From the NCBI GenBank assembly GCA_963729275.1, contig CAVSNH010000003.1:248001-312000 (forward strand): a stretch of 64,000 nucleotides of DNA. The letters run 5' to 3'. Source of the DNA: CAVSNH01 sp963729275 (GTDB lineage: Bacteria; Actinomycetota; Acidimicrobiia; Acidimicrobiales; RAAP-2). Positions 34,794 through 42,695 of the stretch are shown in pieces. The position numbers and the translations under genes were made by a program. Within the stretch, counting starts at the first letter, position 1. Every line of letters begins with the position of its first letter. Below the pieces are notes generated by a model, which was not told where the DNA came from, searched no databases, and saw only the letters and a list, made by a program, of their open reading frames with translations.

Positions 34794-34799
34794 ACTATA
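34794..34799 (-). promoter_or_regulatory. -10 box of the polysaccharide operon, leaderless geometry
   Basis: TATAGT on the minus strand (34799-34794) ends 6 bases before GTG 34787, the first gene of the polysaccharide operon. No good -35 is visible at 16-18 bases. The same spacing is seen upstream of the TetR gene at 376, which supports transcription starting at the start codon. Inferred. Confidence 0.4.
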
Positions 34800-34861
34800 G
34801 CGATGGGTCCGAACAGCTACGGGACTGCTCGGACCTGGCCTGGCGGCGTCGAGCGCCCCGG

Positions 34862-34867
34862 TAGAGT
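34862..34867 (+). promoter_or_regulatory. -10 box of the tRNA-Leu gene
   Basis: TAGAGT ends 15 bases before the first base of the tRNA on the plus strand, a plausible distance. No strong -35 was found. The region between the tRNA and the divergent polysaccharide operon is under 100 bases, so both promoters share it. Confidence 0.35.
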
Positions 34868-34882
34868 GACTGTGCGTCGCGC

Positions 34883-34966
34883 GCGGGCGTGGCGGAACTG
34901 GCAGACGCGTCGGGTTTAGGACCCGGTCCCTTCGGGGGTGGAGGTTCGAGTCCTCTCGCCCGCACC
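34883..34966 (+). tRNA. tRNA-Leu, anticodon TAG (UAG)
   Basis: The acceptor stem GCGGGCG (34883-34889) pairs with CGCCCGC (34957-34963), followed by discriminator A. The anticodon stem-loop is TCGGG-TTTAGGA-CCCGG with anticodon TAG at 34917-34919. A long variable arm (TCCCTTCGGGGG) fits the class II leucine type. The T arm is GGAGGTTCGAGTCCTC. Only ACC is encoded at the 3' end, so the terminal A must be added enzymatically. It reads CUA and, by wobble, other CUN codons. Confidence 0.95.
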
Positions 34967-35124
34967 GGTCGCCCGCTCCGGCGTCACCGTGGGGGCGCCC
35001 GCCGGACCCGCAGCATCAGGTTCGCAGCATCGAGTCACAACGCAGCATCAGGTCACACCCGCAGCATCCAGCAACTCGGCTGCTCCCAGCCACACGTCGG
35101 ACGACGACTACGAGGACGAGACCG

Positions 35125-36591
35125 GTGAAGCCCCGGATCCAGCTCAACCAGAAGATCGCGGTGAGCGTGGTCTTCGTGGCCGCCATGTTCATGGCCATCA
35201 TGGACATCACCATCGTGAATGTGGCACTGCCCAGCATCGGACGGCAGTTCCACGAGAGCACCGCTTCCCTCGACTCGGTGGTCGTGGGCTTCCTCGTCAG
35301 CTTGGCCATCTTCATCCCCGCCGCCGGGTGGCTGGGCGACCGGTTCGGCATGAAACGCATGCTGCTCATCGCCATCGCTGTCTTCACCGCGGCCTCGGCC
35401 CTGTGCGGCCTGGCCCAATCGCTTCCTGAGCTCGTCGTGTTCCGGGTGATCCAGGGAGTGGGCGGCGGCATGCTGACCCCGGTCGGGATGGCGTTGCTCT
35501 ACCGCACGTTCCCACCGGCGGAGCGGGTCCGGGCGGCCAGCATCCTGACCACACCGACGGCGGTGGCGCCGGCCGTTGGGCCGGTCATCGGCGGGCTGTT
35601 GGTCACCGACATCAGTTGGCGATGGGTGTTCTACGTGAACGTGCCCATCGGAGCCTTGGCTATCGCCTTCGGCTTCCTCTGCCTCGAGGAACAGCGCCAG
35701 CCTGCCCGTAGCCGGTTCGACCTCCCCGGCTTCCTCCTCTCTGGGATCGGGTTTGCCCTCGTCATGTTCGGGATCAGCGATGCACCGGCACGGGGATGGG
35801 GCGATCCCTTGATCATCGGGTCGATCGTCCTGGGCGCAGTGCTGATCACCGCAATGGTGTGGTTCGAATTGCGCACCAAGGAGCCACTGCTACGGCTCCG
35901 CCTGTTCGGCAACCGCCTTTTCCGGTCGGGCAGCCTGGTCCTCGTTCTGTCCGTGGCCGCGTTCCTCGGGGTGCTGTTCGTGGCCCCGCTGTTCTTCCAG
36001 ATCGGGCTCGGACTGTCGGCTCTCCAGTCGGGACTCAACACCTTCCCCGAGGCCATCGGCATCATGATCGGCGCACAGTTCGCCAGCCGGCTCTTCTACC
36101 CACGGTTCGGGCCGCGCCGCCTCATCGCCATCGGCCTGGTGGGAGTCGCGATCGCCATGGCGCTCATGACTCAGATCGCGTCCGTGGCCGACCTTTGGTG
36201 GATGCGGGTGCTGATGTTCTCGATGGGACTGTGCCAGGCACAGTCCTTCATCTCGGTGCAGGCGGCGTCGTTCGCCACGGTGTCCCACGAGGACACGGCG
36301 CAGGCCTCGTCGCTCTTCAACAGCCAGAGGCAGTTGGGGAGCGCCCTCGGGGTGGCACTGCTGGCCAGCGTGCTGGCATTCGTCGGCACCGAGCAGGTGG
36401 TCGCCGGCCACCATGTGTCCGATCTCGCTGGCTATCATGTCGCCTTCCTGGTCGCCGCCGGGATCGCCCTCCTGGCGTCGATGACCGCACTCAGGATCCC
36501 GGATGCCGACGCCGCGGCCACGATGGTGCGCCGTCGTCGAACGAAGGACGCCGAGTCCGTGCCAGCGGACGCCGAGCTCACCGCCGCCTGA
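35125..36591 (+). CDS. DHA2-family MFS multidrug exporter (EmrB/QacA type)
   Basis: A 488-residue membrane transporter with about 14 predicted helices. Helix 1 has the DHA2 motif MDITIVNVALPSIGRQF, the motif A loop is GWLGDRFGMKRML, and motif C is APAVGPVIGGLL near residues 150-161. Members export drugs, dyes or toxic metabolites by proton antiport; the substrate is unknown here. GTG 35125 begins directly before helix 1. It follows the tRNA by about 160 bases, and a 15-bp repeat array and a Ddn-type gene follow it. Confidence 0.93.
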   Translation: MKPRIQLNQKIAVSVVFVAAMFMAIMDITIVNVALPSIGRQFHESTASLDSVVVGFLVSLAIFIPAAGWLGDRFGMKRMLLIAIAVFTAASALCGLAQSLPELVVFRVIQGVGGGMLTPVGMALLYRTFPPAERVRAASILTTPTAVAPAVGPVIGGLLVTDISWRWVFYVNVPIGALAIAFGFLCLEEQRQPARSRFDLPGFLLSGIGFALVMFGISDAPARGWGDPLIIGSIVLGAVLITAMVWFELRTKEPLLRLRLFGNRLFRSGSLVLVLSVAAFLGVLFVAPLFFQIGLGLSALQSGLNTFPEAIGIMIGAQFASRLFYPRFGPRRLIAIGLVGVAIAMALMTQIASVADLWWMRVLMFSMGLCQAQSFISVQAASFATVSHEDTAQASSLFNSQRQLGSALGVALLASVLAFVGTEQVVAGHHVSDLAGYHVAFLVAAGIALLASMTALRIPDADAAATMVRRRRTKDAESVPADAELTAA

Positions 36592-36626
36592 CCGGCCACG
36601 ATCGTGCCTATCGAAGCAGACGGTGC

Positions 36627-36743
36627 CGATCACAGACGTTCCGATCACAGACCTGCCGATCACAAACCCGCCGATCACAAACCCGCCGATCACAAACCCG
36701 CCGATCACAAACCCGCCGATCACAAACCCGCCGATCACAAACC
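36627..36743 (+). repeat. Eight-copy 15-bp iteron-like array (CGATCACAAACCCGC)
   Basis: CGATCACA starts at 36627, 36642, 36657, 36672, 36687, 36702, 36717 and 36732, exactly every 15 bases. Copies 3-7 are identical (CGATCACAAACCCGC). The first two differ in the second half, and the last ends in CAAC. The array fills most of the space between the MFS stop and the Ddn-type start and ends about 20 bases before the start codon. There are no spacers, so it is not CRISPR. It may be a binding array or a slippage product. Confidence 0.95.
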
Positions 36744-36765
36744 AACGAAGAGAGGATGATCGACC

Positions 36766-37206
36766 ATGCCCCTCGAAGGAACCTACGAACCCAGCCCGGC
36801 CGAATGGGTACGCAATCAGGTCGATGAATACGAGTCGTCGGGAGGGACTCGGGGCAACACCCTGCGTGACATGCCCATCATCATCCTGACCAGCCGGGGA
36901 GCCCACTCGGGAAAGTTGCGCAAGACGCCGCTGATGCGAGTCGAGCACGACGGGAGCTATGCGCTGGTGGCCTCCAAGGGCGGCGCTCCCGAGAATCCCG
37001 TCTGGTACTACAACCTCGTGGCCCATCCGCAGGTGGAGCTCCAGGACGGCCCGACGCCCATCGACATGGTCGCTCGTGAGCTGCAAGGTGCCGAGAAAGC
37101 CGAGTGGTGGAAGCGAGCAGTGGCTGCCTATCCGGATTACGACGAGTACCAGACGAAGACCGAGCGGCAGATCCCGGTGTTCCTGCTCGAGCCGGGGAGC
37201 GAGTAA
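36766..37206 (+). CDS. Ddn-type deazaflavin(F420)-dependent nitroreductase family protein
   Basis: A 146-residue protein of the DUF385/FDOR-A family. Features are ILTSRGAHSGKLRKTPLMRV and SKGGAPENPVWYYNLVAHP, followed by EKAEWWKRAVAAYPDYDEYQ. Members bind F420H2 and reduce small molecules; the M. tuberculosis member Ddn activates nitroimidazoles. The physiological substrate here is unknown. ATG 36766 follows AGAGAGG. The 15-bp array immediately upstream lies in its presumed leader. Supports an F420-using organism together with the LLM-class protein at 55878. Confidence 0.93.
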   Translation: MPLEGTYEPSPAEWVRNQVDEYESSGGTRGNTLRDMPIIILTSRGAHSGKLRKTPLMRVEHDGSYALVASKGGAPENPVWYYNLVAHPQVELQDGPTPIDMVARELQGAEKAEWWKRAVAAYPDYDEYQTKTERQIPVFLLEPGSE

Positions 37207-37271
37207 ACCGGGTCAGCAGCCATCGTCGTCGTCGGCGGCGGCGGCGATCCGGCGCTCGTGCTCGTCGGCTC

Positions 37272-38291
37272 TCAGGTCGGCCTGGGTTTCTCGGGCTTCC
37301 GCAGGAGCAGTGCCAAGAGGTAGCAGTTTGGCGCATCGGCGTAGATGCCGATGTGGCCGGCCAGTGCCGCCGGGTCGAAGCGGCCTGCGGCCGCGGCTGG
37401 ACCGCCCCAGTTGAGGCCGCGCACGCTCACCACCTCGAAGCCGGCCGCGGTGACCTTGGTCACCAGCTGCTCGAGCGTGTATTCCACTTTGTGGTCGGGG
37501 TCGATGAACCCCTCTTGTTGCATCCGGCACACCCGCCCATTGGGCGTGTCGACGGCCAGAACCCCACCGGGGGCCAGCACACGGCGCACCTCGGCGAGGA
37601 CGACGTCGCCGTCGGACTCGGTCACGTGCTCGATGGACTGGCCGCTGTAGACCAATCCCACGCTGTCGTCGGCGGCAAAGGACAAATCGGTCATGGACCG
37701 ATACTCATACCGCACTCGCCCGCGGTCGGATTGGGTGCCGTCGAACCGGTCCGAGTGGTAGAGGGGGTGGCGGTCGTCCGGGGGAAGGTCCACGACCACC
37801 AACTCGTCGAAGTCGTATGGGTAACCGAGGACCACGAGCGCCCCGCGGGCATCGGTGGTGTGTCCCCCGCCGAGGTCGACGATGCGGCGGGCCGGGGGCA
37901 GGCCAATGATGAATTCGCAACGGCTGGCGTGCAAGGCACTGTGAAGGTTGGCTGGGTGGACGAGGACCTGAGTGCGGAACTCGTTCGAGCACCGGATCCG
38001 GTCCACCACATCCTCGTGGGTGAGCGCGCCGGCAGCCATCGCCGCAGTTTGCTCCGTCCACGTCGGCTCGTCCGGCTCGCGCCGAAGGAGGACGTTGTAG
38101 GCCATGCGCACCGCCTCGTGGGGCGGGAGCTGGCGGTAGGCGACCCCGATGCGTCGAGCCACCTCACGGCGCACCCGGTTCTCGATCCGCTCGAAATGCG
38201 GCGCCACGCGGGAGAGGGCACCGACACCTCGACCCGACCGTTGTTCGGTCTCCGTCGCCCGATCGCTTTCGCCCACCCGGTCTCCGTTCAC
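37272..38291 (-). CDS. DUF4214-methyltransferase fusion protein
   Basis: A 339-residue protein. Residues about 50-110 resemble DUF4214 (RMAYNVLLRREPDEPTW, then HEDVVDRIRCSNEF), a helical domain often attached to glycan or cell-surface enzymes. From about 130 a class I methyltransferase follows: RRIVDLGGGHTTDARGAL, then VVVDLPPDDRH, GLVYSGQSIEHVTES and RVLAPGGVLAVDTPNG. The substrate is unknown; surface glycan is suggested by DUF4214 and by the polysaccharide genes nearby. GTG 38291 is the start, divergent from the Gfo/Idh/MocA gene. Confidence 0.85.
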   Translation of the reverse strand: MNGDRVGESDRATETEQRSGRGVGALSRVAPHFERIENRVRREVARRIGVAYRQLPPHEAVRMAYNVLLRREPDEPTWTEQTAAMAAGALTHEDVVDRIRCSNEFRTQVLVHPANLHSALHASRCEFIIGLPPARRIVDLGGGHTTDARGALVVLGYPYDFDELVVVDLPPDDRHPLYHSDRFDGTQSDRGRVRYEYRSMTDLSFAADDSVGLVYSGQSIEHVTESDGDVVLAEVRRVLAPGGVLAVDTPNGRVCRMQQEGFIDPDHKVEYTLEQLVTKVTAAGFEVVSVRGLNWGGPAAAAGRFDPAALAGHIGIYADAPNCYLLALLLRKPEKPRPT

Positions 38292-38432
38292 GCCCAGCGG
38301 GCGACAGCCGACGCCGAACCTAGCATCGGCCCTTCTTCGCTCCTCGGCTCGGCCGGCGCGTGTGGACGCGGCCGCCGCTCCTACGGGATTCGGCCCCGAC
38401 CTCGGATGGGACGGACGGCTACGCTGACGCCC

Positions 38433-39545
38433 GTGTCAGCGACGACGGGACGCCCCGGGATCGGCATCGTCGGCGCGGGCAACATCGCCGTCCTCAACGT
38501 GCGCGGCTACCTCACCGACCCACGCTGTGACGTGGTCGCCGTGTGCGACCCGGTTGCCGGTCGGGCCGCACAGGCCGCAGCCGAATGGGGTGGCGCCCGC
38601 GCCTACACCGCTCTCGAGGAGCTGCTCGCCGATCCGGCGGTGGACGCCGTCGAGATCCTCACCCCCACCCACCTCCACAAGGACCACGTCCTCGCCGCGG
38701 TGTCGGCTGGCAAGCACGTCTCGTGCCAGAAGCCCATTGCCAACTCCGTGGACGACGCCCAGACCATGACCAAGGCGGCCGAGGCTGCCGGGGTCGTCTT
38801 CCGGATCAGCGAGTGCTTCCGGCACTATCCGCCGCTCCTACGGGCGCGGCAGCTCATCACCGATGGCGCCATCGGGGCGCCCACTCACGTCCGGATACGT
38901 ACTGTCGTGGGCCAGACCAACTCGGCCTTCCAGAACGGGCTGCAAGCAGACGGCTACACGTGGCGGATGAACAACCAAAGCCCCGGCGGCCACCTCTTCG
39001 ACGACATGATCCATAAGTACGCCACGGCGCTATGGCTGCCCGACCAGGACATCGTCTCCGTCCAGGCGGTTGTGCGCCGGCGCGACTTCTTCTTCGAGCC
39101 CTGCGATGTGATCTTCGAGTACGAGGATCCCTCGCTCCTCGGCGCCATGGAGGTCTCCTACGCACCGAAGATGTGGATGCGCAGCTCGTTCTACGGAGCG
39201 GACGAGTTCTTCGAGGTCCAGGGAGACGAAGGCTTCCTCTGGGTCACCCGGTGCACCGGTGAGCTGCTCGACCTCCCCGCCATCGTGCTCTACCAAGGCA
39301 ACGAGCACGGCCAGACAACCACCTCGTTCCCCGACGTGCCGTCCTCGTGGGACCTCGGATTCGACGGATCCGCTTCGCACTTCATCGACGCCATCTGCGA
39401 CGGCGTTCCGGCTGAGATGAGCGGAGACGAGGCGGCCAAGGCCCTTCAGCTCTGCTTCGCCGTCTACCAGGCCGGCAACACCGGCGAGGCGGTCGACCCT
39501 CGGACGATCAGCGGCACGGTCGTTCCCGATGGCTGGCCACGCTGA
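38433..39545 (+). CDS. Gfo/Idh/MocA-family NAD(P)-dependent oxidoreductase
   Basis: A 370-residue oxidoreductase. The Rossmann motif IGIVGAGNIAVLNVRGY (about residues 9-25) is followed by the family signature VSAGKHVSCQKPIANSVDD, where the lysine of QKP is catalytic. The C-terminal alpha/beta domain contains NNQSPGGHLFDDMIHKY, including the usual histidine. Members oxidise sugars, inositols or related alcohols. GTG 38433 was chosen because the Rossmann fold starts there and a TACGCT box ends 7 bases before it; ATG 38406 is an alternative. Two VOC proteins follow without a gap. Confidence 0.92.
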   Translation: MSATTGRPGIGIVGAGNIAVLNVRGYLTDPRCDVVAVCDPVAGRAAQAAAEWGGARAYTALEELLADPAVDAVEILTPTHLHKDHVLAAVSAGKHVSCQKPIANSVDDAQTMTKAAEAAGVVFRISECFRHYPPLLRARQLITDGAIGAPTHVRIRTVVGQTNSAFQNGLQADGYTWRMNNQSPGGHLFDDMIHKYATALWLPDQDIVSVQAVVRRRDFFFEPCDVIFEYEDPSLLGAMEVSYAPKMWMRSSFYGADEFFEVQGDEGFLWVTRCTGELLDLPAIVLYQGNEHGQTTTSFPDVPSSWDLGFDGSASHFIDAICDGVPAEMSGDEAAKALQLCFAVYQAGNTGEAVDPRTISGTVVPDGWPR

Positions 39546-39570
39546 ACAGCACGTCGGGGCCTCGAATCGG

Positions 39571-40005
39571 ATGACGCTGACTGGCTTCGGGAATCTGGCC
39601 GTCAAGGTGCCCGACCTCGACGCCGCCCTCACTTTCTACGAAGGGGCGGGCGCCCGCATCGGGGAGCGAGGACCGTGGCACGGGGGGGAGCGGGCCGATC
39701 TGTTCCTCGGGCCGGTACAGGTCACACTTTTCACCCGGGCCATCTACGACGATGCCGTCGCCCTCCCCGGCGAGTGCTTCTTGCACGTCGCCGTTTTTAC
39801 GGACGACCTCGACGCCGCCTTGTCGGGGCGCGACGTCCGGTGGGGCCCGGCCGAGGTCGAGGGATCATTCGGCCGCCGGCGCATCGCCTTTGTCGACGCC
39901 CCCGGCGGCTTCCGCCTCGAGTTCATGCAGCAGCTCGACGAACCCGCTCCCGGCGGCCCCGACGGCCCCGCGGGCGGAAACGGCTCAGGACAGGATCGGT
40001 CGTGA
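39571..40005 (+). CDS. VOC (glyoxalase/dioxygenase superfamily) protein
   Basis: A 144-residue small metalloenzyme-fold protein. The beta-alpha-beta-beta-beta pattern begins LTGFGNLAVKVPDLDAALTF and includes ECFLHVAVFTDDLDAAL and RIAFVDAPGGFRLEFMQ, with a Glu and His in metal-ligand-like positions. The reaction could be an isomerisation, ring cleavage or lyase step; it cannot be fixed from sequence. ATG 39571 gives the usual N-terminus. ATG 39529 would overlap the upstream gene and add 14 residues. Its stop overlaps the next VOC gene (GTGA). Confidence 0.82.
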   Translation: MTLTGFGNLAVKVPDLDAALTFYEGAGARIGERGPWHGGERADLFLGPVQVTLFTRAIYDDAVALPGECFLHVAVFTDDLDAALSGRDVRWGPAEVEGSFGRRRIAFVDAPGGFRLEFMQQLDEPAPGGPDGPAGGNGSGQDRS

Positions 40006-40373
40006 AAATCACCCGCATTCTCCATCACAGCGTGAACGTCGAGGGCGACCTCGACGAGTGCGTGGAGTTCTATCGGCGCCTCTCGCTCACCGACACCCCT
40101 CGCCCCACGATCCCCGGCATCGCCGGCCACTGGTTCGCCGTCGAGGGAGCTCAGGTGCACCTCGTCGATGCGCCGGCCGGCAAGGCGGGCATCCGCCCGA
40201 CGGGCCCGCACGTCTGCTTCGGGGTCGAGGACCTGGGTGCGGCGATATCCGAGATCGAGGGTGCGGGCATCCCGTTCGTCAGAGGATGGCAAGGGGCCGT
40301 CGAGCAGATCTGGGTGGCCGACCCGATGGGCAACACCATTGAACTGCAGCAGGATCCCGAGTTCCTGGGCTGA
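40002..40373 (+). CDS. VOC (glyoxalase/dioxygenase superfamily) protein
   Basis: A 123-residue VOC protein. It starts VKITRILHHSVNVEGDLDEC, then FYRRLSLTDTPRPTIPGIAG, HWFAVEGAQVHLVD, HVCFGVEDL and ends WVADPMGNTIELQQDPEF. His residues at the first and third strands and Glu in NTIELQQ fit the metal site. GTG 40002 overlaps the previous VOC stop by 4 bases. The two VOC proteins probably work in the same pathway as the Gfo/Idh/MocA oxidoreductase. Downstream lies an unusual AT-rich element. Confidence 0.88.
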   Translation: MKITRILHHSVNVEGDLDECVEFYRRLSLTDTPRPTIPGIAGHWFAVEGAQVHLVDAPAGKAGIRPTGPHVCFGVEDLGAAISEIEGAGIPFVRGWQGAVEQIWVADPMGNTIELQQDPEFLG

Positions 40374-40457
40374 GCCCCCGTTTCCCTTGCTGGCGGCTGG
40401 ACGGGGGCTAACCGGACCCAGAGGTTCCCTTCATCGACGCCCGCATCGGGTTTGCAA

Positions 40458-40557
40458 TTTTTTTTCGGGGCCAATTTGTCAGTTAAACCTGACGCTTGTC
40501 AGCAAAACCTGACGGCCGTCAGCCTAACCTGACAAATTCGACCTTTTTAAAAAAAAA
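40458..40557. promoter_or_regulatory. AT-rich element with three 16-bp inverted repeats between convergent genes
   Basis: Three copies of GTCAG-N6-CTGAC begin at 40478, 40498 and 40518, exactly 20 bases apart. All share AACCTGAC or AAACCTGAC in the right half. The first copy is preceded by AATTT and the last followed by AAATT, making a larger palindrome. A T8 run (40458-40465) lies on the left and an A9 run (40549-40557) on the right. Each T-tract is in the sense direction of the gene that ends toward it, as expected for two facing terminators, so the palindromes would lie between the two mRNAs. Protein-binding DNA is the best reading; function unknown. Confidence 0.75.
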
Positions 40558-40645
40558 CTTCGGCCGACGGCTTGGAGACCCGGGGCGGCACAAACCACCC
40601 GAGCCGACCCCAACCTCACCCCCAGCCCCCCAACCCCCTCCGCGA

Positions 40646-41863
40646 TCAGGCCGCCCGTCGTAGGGGGACCGACGCGTACCCGGCCACGTTGGACATCTGC
40701 ACCCGCGTGCACCGGGATTCATCGATCTCGTATTGGGGCCAGCGGCGGGCCATCTCCCCGATGGCCACCCGGCACTCGAGCCGGGCGAGGGCCGCTCCCA
40801 GACAGCTGTGCACGCCGTAGCCGAACCCGAGGGCCAGGCCCGGAGGTCGGGCGATATCGAAGTCGTCGGGCCGATCGAAGGCTCGTTCGTCGTGGGTGGC
40901 CGACCCAGTCACGAGCAGCGTGGGGTACCCGGCCGGGAGGGTGACACCCGAGTAGGTCGAGTCGGCGACGGAAAAACGCCCCTGGTACTGCGACGGCGGC
41001 CAGTAGCGGAGGACCTCTTCGACGGCCCCCGGGATCAGGTCGGGGTCGTCGAGCACCTTCTGCCACTCACCTGGGTTGCGGGCGAAGAGAACGGCGGCGT
41101 TGGCCACGAGCTTGGTCACCGTCTCGGCTCCGGCGCCGCCGAGGAGGGCGGCGAATCCGGCGATCTCCTCGTCATCGAGGCGGGTCGGCACACCACCACC
41201 CCGGTCGACCTCGGCGCCGACCAGCCGGCTGATCATGTCGTCGGCTGGGTGAACGCGCTTGTCGGCCACCAGGTCCATGAAATAGACGACCGTCTCGATA
41301 GCCGCGGCCGCCCCCTCCTGGGTTGGCTCCATCGAACCGGGCTCGCGATGGAGCATCACGTCGAGCCAGTGGCGGATCTGCTGTCGATCGGGGGCAGGCA
41401 CGCCGAGCATGCGGGAGATGACCTCGACCGGGAACGGCCCCGAGAAGTCCGCGACCACGTCGAAACCGCCGTCGTCGCATCGATCGAGGAAGCTGCAGAT
41501 GACTTCGCTCACCATGGGCTCGAGGGCAGCCACGGCGCGAGGCGTGAAGACGCGGCTAACGAGAGCCCGGAGCCGGTCATGCTCGGGCGGGTCGAGCATG
41601 ATCATGCTGTTGAGAGCACGAACGAGCTCGAGAGGCTTGGTGAGCATCGAGAGGTCGACACCGTGGGCGGACGAGAACGTCTGCCACTCGCGATGGGCCA
41701 GGGCGACGTCCTCGTAGCGGAAGAGTGCCCAGAAGCCGTAGCGCTCGTTGAAGGACACCGGGGCATCGTCACGCATGCGCCGGTAGAGGTCATAGGGGTC
41801 GTTGAAGAACTCGTCCGAGAACGGGTCGAAGACAGGCGGCGAGCCGGTGGTCTGGGTGGTCAT
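40646..41863 (-). CDS. Cytochrome P450
   Basis: A 405-residue bacterial class I P450. The heme-binding loop is FGYGVHSCLGAALAR with the cysteine ligand at residue 354. The I-helix oxygen-binding region is LLGGAGAETVTKL, and the K-helix ExxR is AVEEVLRYW. It hydroxylates an unknown hydrophobic substrate using electrons from a ferredoxin, for which the small CxxHxxC ferredoxin at 63234 is a possible partner. ATG 41863 overlaps the SDR stop (ATGA), so SDR and P450 are coupled. Confidence 0.96.
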   Translation of the reverse strand: MTTQTTGSPPVFDPFSDEFFNDPYDLYRRMRDDAPVSFNERYGFWALFRYEDVALAHREWQTFSSAHGVDLSMLTKPLELVRALNSMIMLDPPEHDRLRALVSRVFTPRAVAALEPMVSEVICSFLDRCDDGGFDVVADFSGPFPVEVISRMLGVPAPDRQQIRHWLDVMLHREPGSMEPTQEGAAAAIETVVYFMDLVADKRVHPADDMISRLVGAEVDRGGGVPTRLDDEEIAGFAALLGGAGAETVTKLVANAAVLFARNPGEWQKVLDDPDLIPGAVEEVLRYWPPSQYQGRFSVADSTYSGVTLPAGYPTLLVTGSATHDERAFDRPDDFDIARPPGLALGFGYGVHSCLGAALARLECRVAIGEMARRWPQYEIDESRCTRVQMSNVAGYASVPLRRAA

Positions 41864-42621
41864 GGGGAAAAGGACTCCGTGCTTCCCGGGGCCGGGCTGC
41901 GAGGCATCACCGCCGCTTCGGTCACGAACGCCGTGGTGGCGAGGAGGTGCACGATCTCAGCCGCCGTTTCCTCGGGGGTCGACGCCAGCGTGCACGGGTA
42001 GCCCTCGGCCGCCCACCGCTCGAACATCTCGGTGGCCACGGTCGGGTCCCAACCGTCGGCGAACCCCGTGATCGTCGGGCCGACCACGAAAATGGTGACC
42101 CGCAGCCACGGATACTCAGCCCGCAGCCCACGGGCGAGCTCGTGCACACCGGCCTTGGCGGCGGCGTACGGCACGAGCCCAGGATAGGGACGGCCGACGG
42201 CACTGGACCCGAGCAACACCAGCCGTCCGTCGCTCGCCTCGAGGTGCTCGATGGCCGCTCTGGCCACCAGGGCCGCCCCGACCAGGTTGGTGGCGACGAC
42301 GTCCTGCCACAGTCCGGCGTGGGCGTCGGAGAACCGGGCGAGGGCCGAGGCCCCCGGCGCGTAAACGACTGCATCGAGACCGCCCAGCTTGTCGACCGCT
42401 TGGAGGACGACAAGCTCGCAGTCCTCGGGCCGCCGCACGTCACAGGTCAGAGCCACGCATCCTTCACCGGCGGCGGTGACAGCATCGGCGAGTGGCCCAG
42501 CTCGGCGGGCAGCAAAGGCCACCCGGGCGCCGGCAGTCGCCGCGGCCACCCCCGTGGCCCGCCCCACGCCCGACGACGCCCCGACGACGAGGACACGCCG
42601 GCCGTCGAGATCAGCCGGCAT
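41860..42621 (-). CDS. SDR-family oxidoreductase
   Basis: A 253-residue short-chain dehydrogenase/reductase. The cofactor motif is VVGASSGVGRATG, the strand-4 motif YAPGAS replaces the usual NAG, and the active site has Ser in LLGSSAVG with Tyr-Lys in YAAAKAG. It probably oxidises an alcohol or reduces a ketone of the P450 pathway with NAD(P)H; the substrate is unknown. The P450 gene starts within its stop codon. An amidohydrolase gene lies 74 bases upstream. Confidence 0.92.
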   Translation of the reverse strand: MPADLDGRRVLVVGASSGVGRATGVAAATAGARVAFAARRAGPLADAVTAAGEGCVALTCDVRRPEDCELVVLQAVDKLGGLDAVVYAPGASALARFSDAHAGLWQDVVATNLVGAALVARAAIEHLEASDGRLVLLGSSAVGRPYPGLVPYAAAKAGVHELARGLRAEYPWLRVTIFVVGPTITGFADGWDPTVATEMFERWAAEGYPCTLASTPEETAAEIVHLLATTAFVTEAAVMPRSPAPGSTESFSP

Positions 42622-42695
42622 CGTTCGTGTCCCCGAGCACGATCACGACGTCGCCCACCACGGCCCCACCCACGACCTAGCCACGGCCCAACCGG

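Noticed and set aside
36627..36743. CRISPR array
   Set aside because: The 15-bp units are directly joined with no unique spacers, and no cas gene is present.
40478..40533. CRISPR or transposon end at the AT-rich element
   Set aside because: Only three copies, 4-base gaps instead of spacers, no transposase and no target-site duplication.
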